A DNA stretch of 64,000 nt from Pleomorphomonas oryzae DSM 16300. GTDB lineage: Bacteria > Pseudomonadota > Alphaproteobacteria > Rhizobiales > Pleomorphomonadaceae. The notes below the pieces were generated by a model that was not told where the DNA came from, ran no database searches, and saw nothing but the letters and a program-made list of their open reading frames with translations. This document shows, one piece after another, positions 63,857 to 64,000 of the stretch (the first letter of the stretch is position 1; every line of letters starts with the position of its first letter). The DNA lies in contig NZ_AUHB01000005.1 of assembly GCF_000422965.1 (NCBI RefSeq), positions 62,001-126,000 of the forward strand. Direction: 5' to 3'. The position numbers were made by a program, and so were the translations under genes.

Positions 63857-64000
63857 ATGAGGACCGTTCTTTCCGCCTGCCTTTGCGTTTTGCTCGCCTT
63901 GGGCTCGCTGCCGGCGACGCTCTCCATGGCGGCGGCGCAGGAGTTCGTCGATGGCAAGGTCGAGTCTGTGCATGGCGACTGGCAGATTCGCTGCGACCAG
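63857..64000 (+). CDS. invasion-associated locus B (IalB) family protein, 5' part
   Basis: The ATG at 63857 opens a frame running off the right edge after 48 complete codons. Residues 1-25 are a signal peptide (MRTVLSACLCVLLALGSLPA), then GDWQIRCD, the diagnostic start of the IalB domain, is visible near the edge. IalB-type proteins are periplasmic or surface proteins common in Hyphomicrobiales, first linked to erythrocyte invasion in Bartonella; in free-living relatives the role is unknown. Confidence 0.75.
   Translation, partial: MRTVLSACLCVLLALGSLPATLSMAAAQEFVDGKVESVHGDWQIRCDQ

Overview
This 64 kb window looks like ordinary chromosome from a high-GC alphaproteobacterium of the order Hyphomicrobiales (Rhizobiales). 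The call rests on gene content and local order: a ChvI/ChvG two-component pair followed by a short HprK, an EIIA-Man protein and an HPr; hisS-hisZ-hisG; a CheY with an alphaproteobacterial CheZ-like phosphatase; DUF1127 small proteins beside a LysR regulator; an IalB-type secreted protein; and a CIRCE-controlled groESL. A genus in or near Pleomorphomonadaceae is possible but cannot be settled from this sequence alone. I see no prophage, insertion sequence, CRISPR array, rRNA or convincing tRNA.

Layout. 1-4.4 kb: an NDP-forming acyl-CoA synthetase cut by the window edge, a tandem universal stress protein and malate synthase G. 4.6-10 kb: a membrane diguanylate cyclase, then xseA, gshA and rsmE. 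10-12.5 kb: two DUF1127 proteins and a small YHS-like protein, divergent from a LysR regulator. 12.5-16 kb: lutABC for lactate oxidation with a LysE-type exporter as fourth gene. 16-20 kb: a secreted LprI-like protein, two tandem L,D-transpeptidases, a solitary CheZ-like protein and tag. 20-24 kb: hisS-hisZ-hisG and doxX. 24-28.6 kb: an SbmA/YddA-like ABC transporter and groESL. 28.6-34.4 kb: an EamA exporter, an acetyltransferase, a secreted unknown, an NtrC-family regulator without a GAFTGA loop, a CopZ-like protein and a degenerate EAL protein. 34.4-42 kb: ileS-lspA-lipoprotein, a chemoreceptor and ribF. 42.5-48 kb: cheY, a second CheZ-like gene, a HAD hydrolase, a P-loop kinase-like protein, a sirtuin and mutL. 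48-53.6 kb: the ChvGI/HprK/PTS regulatory block and a HugZ-like protein. 53.6-64 kb: rsmD, an RluB-type synthase, tadA, a patatin, thrC, an M16 peptidase, an acetyltransferase, a 999-residue GGDEF-EAL protein and the start of an IalB-family gene.

How they fit together. Several units are translationally coupled by 4-nt overlaps (lutA/B/C, hisS/Z/G, ileS/lspA, hprK/chvG, manX/npr, M16/GNAT). Signalling is a recurring theme: three cyclic-di-GMP-type proteins, of which two have degraded catalytic motifs, plus a chemoreceptor, CheY, two CheZ-like proteins and ChvGI. I did not find a clearly new multi-gene system. The most interesting leads are the LysR/DUF1127 cluster, the NtrC relative without GAFTGA, the paired CheZ-like genes, two dyads upstream of lutA, and a 33-bp duplication of the groEL 3' end inside its own 3' untranslated region.
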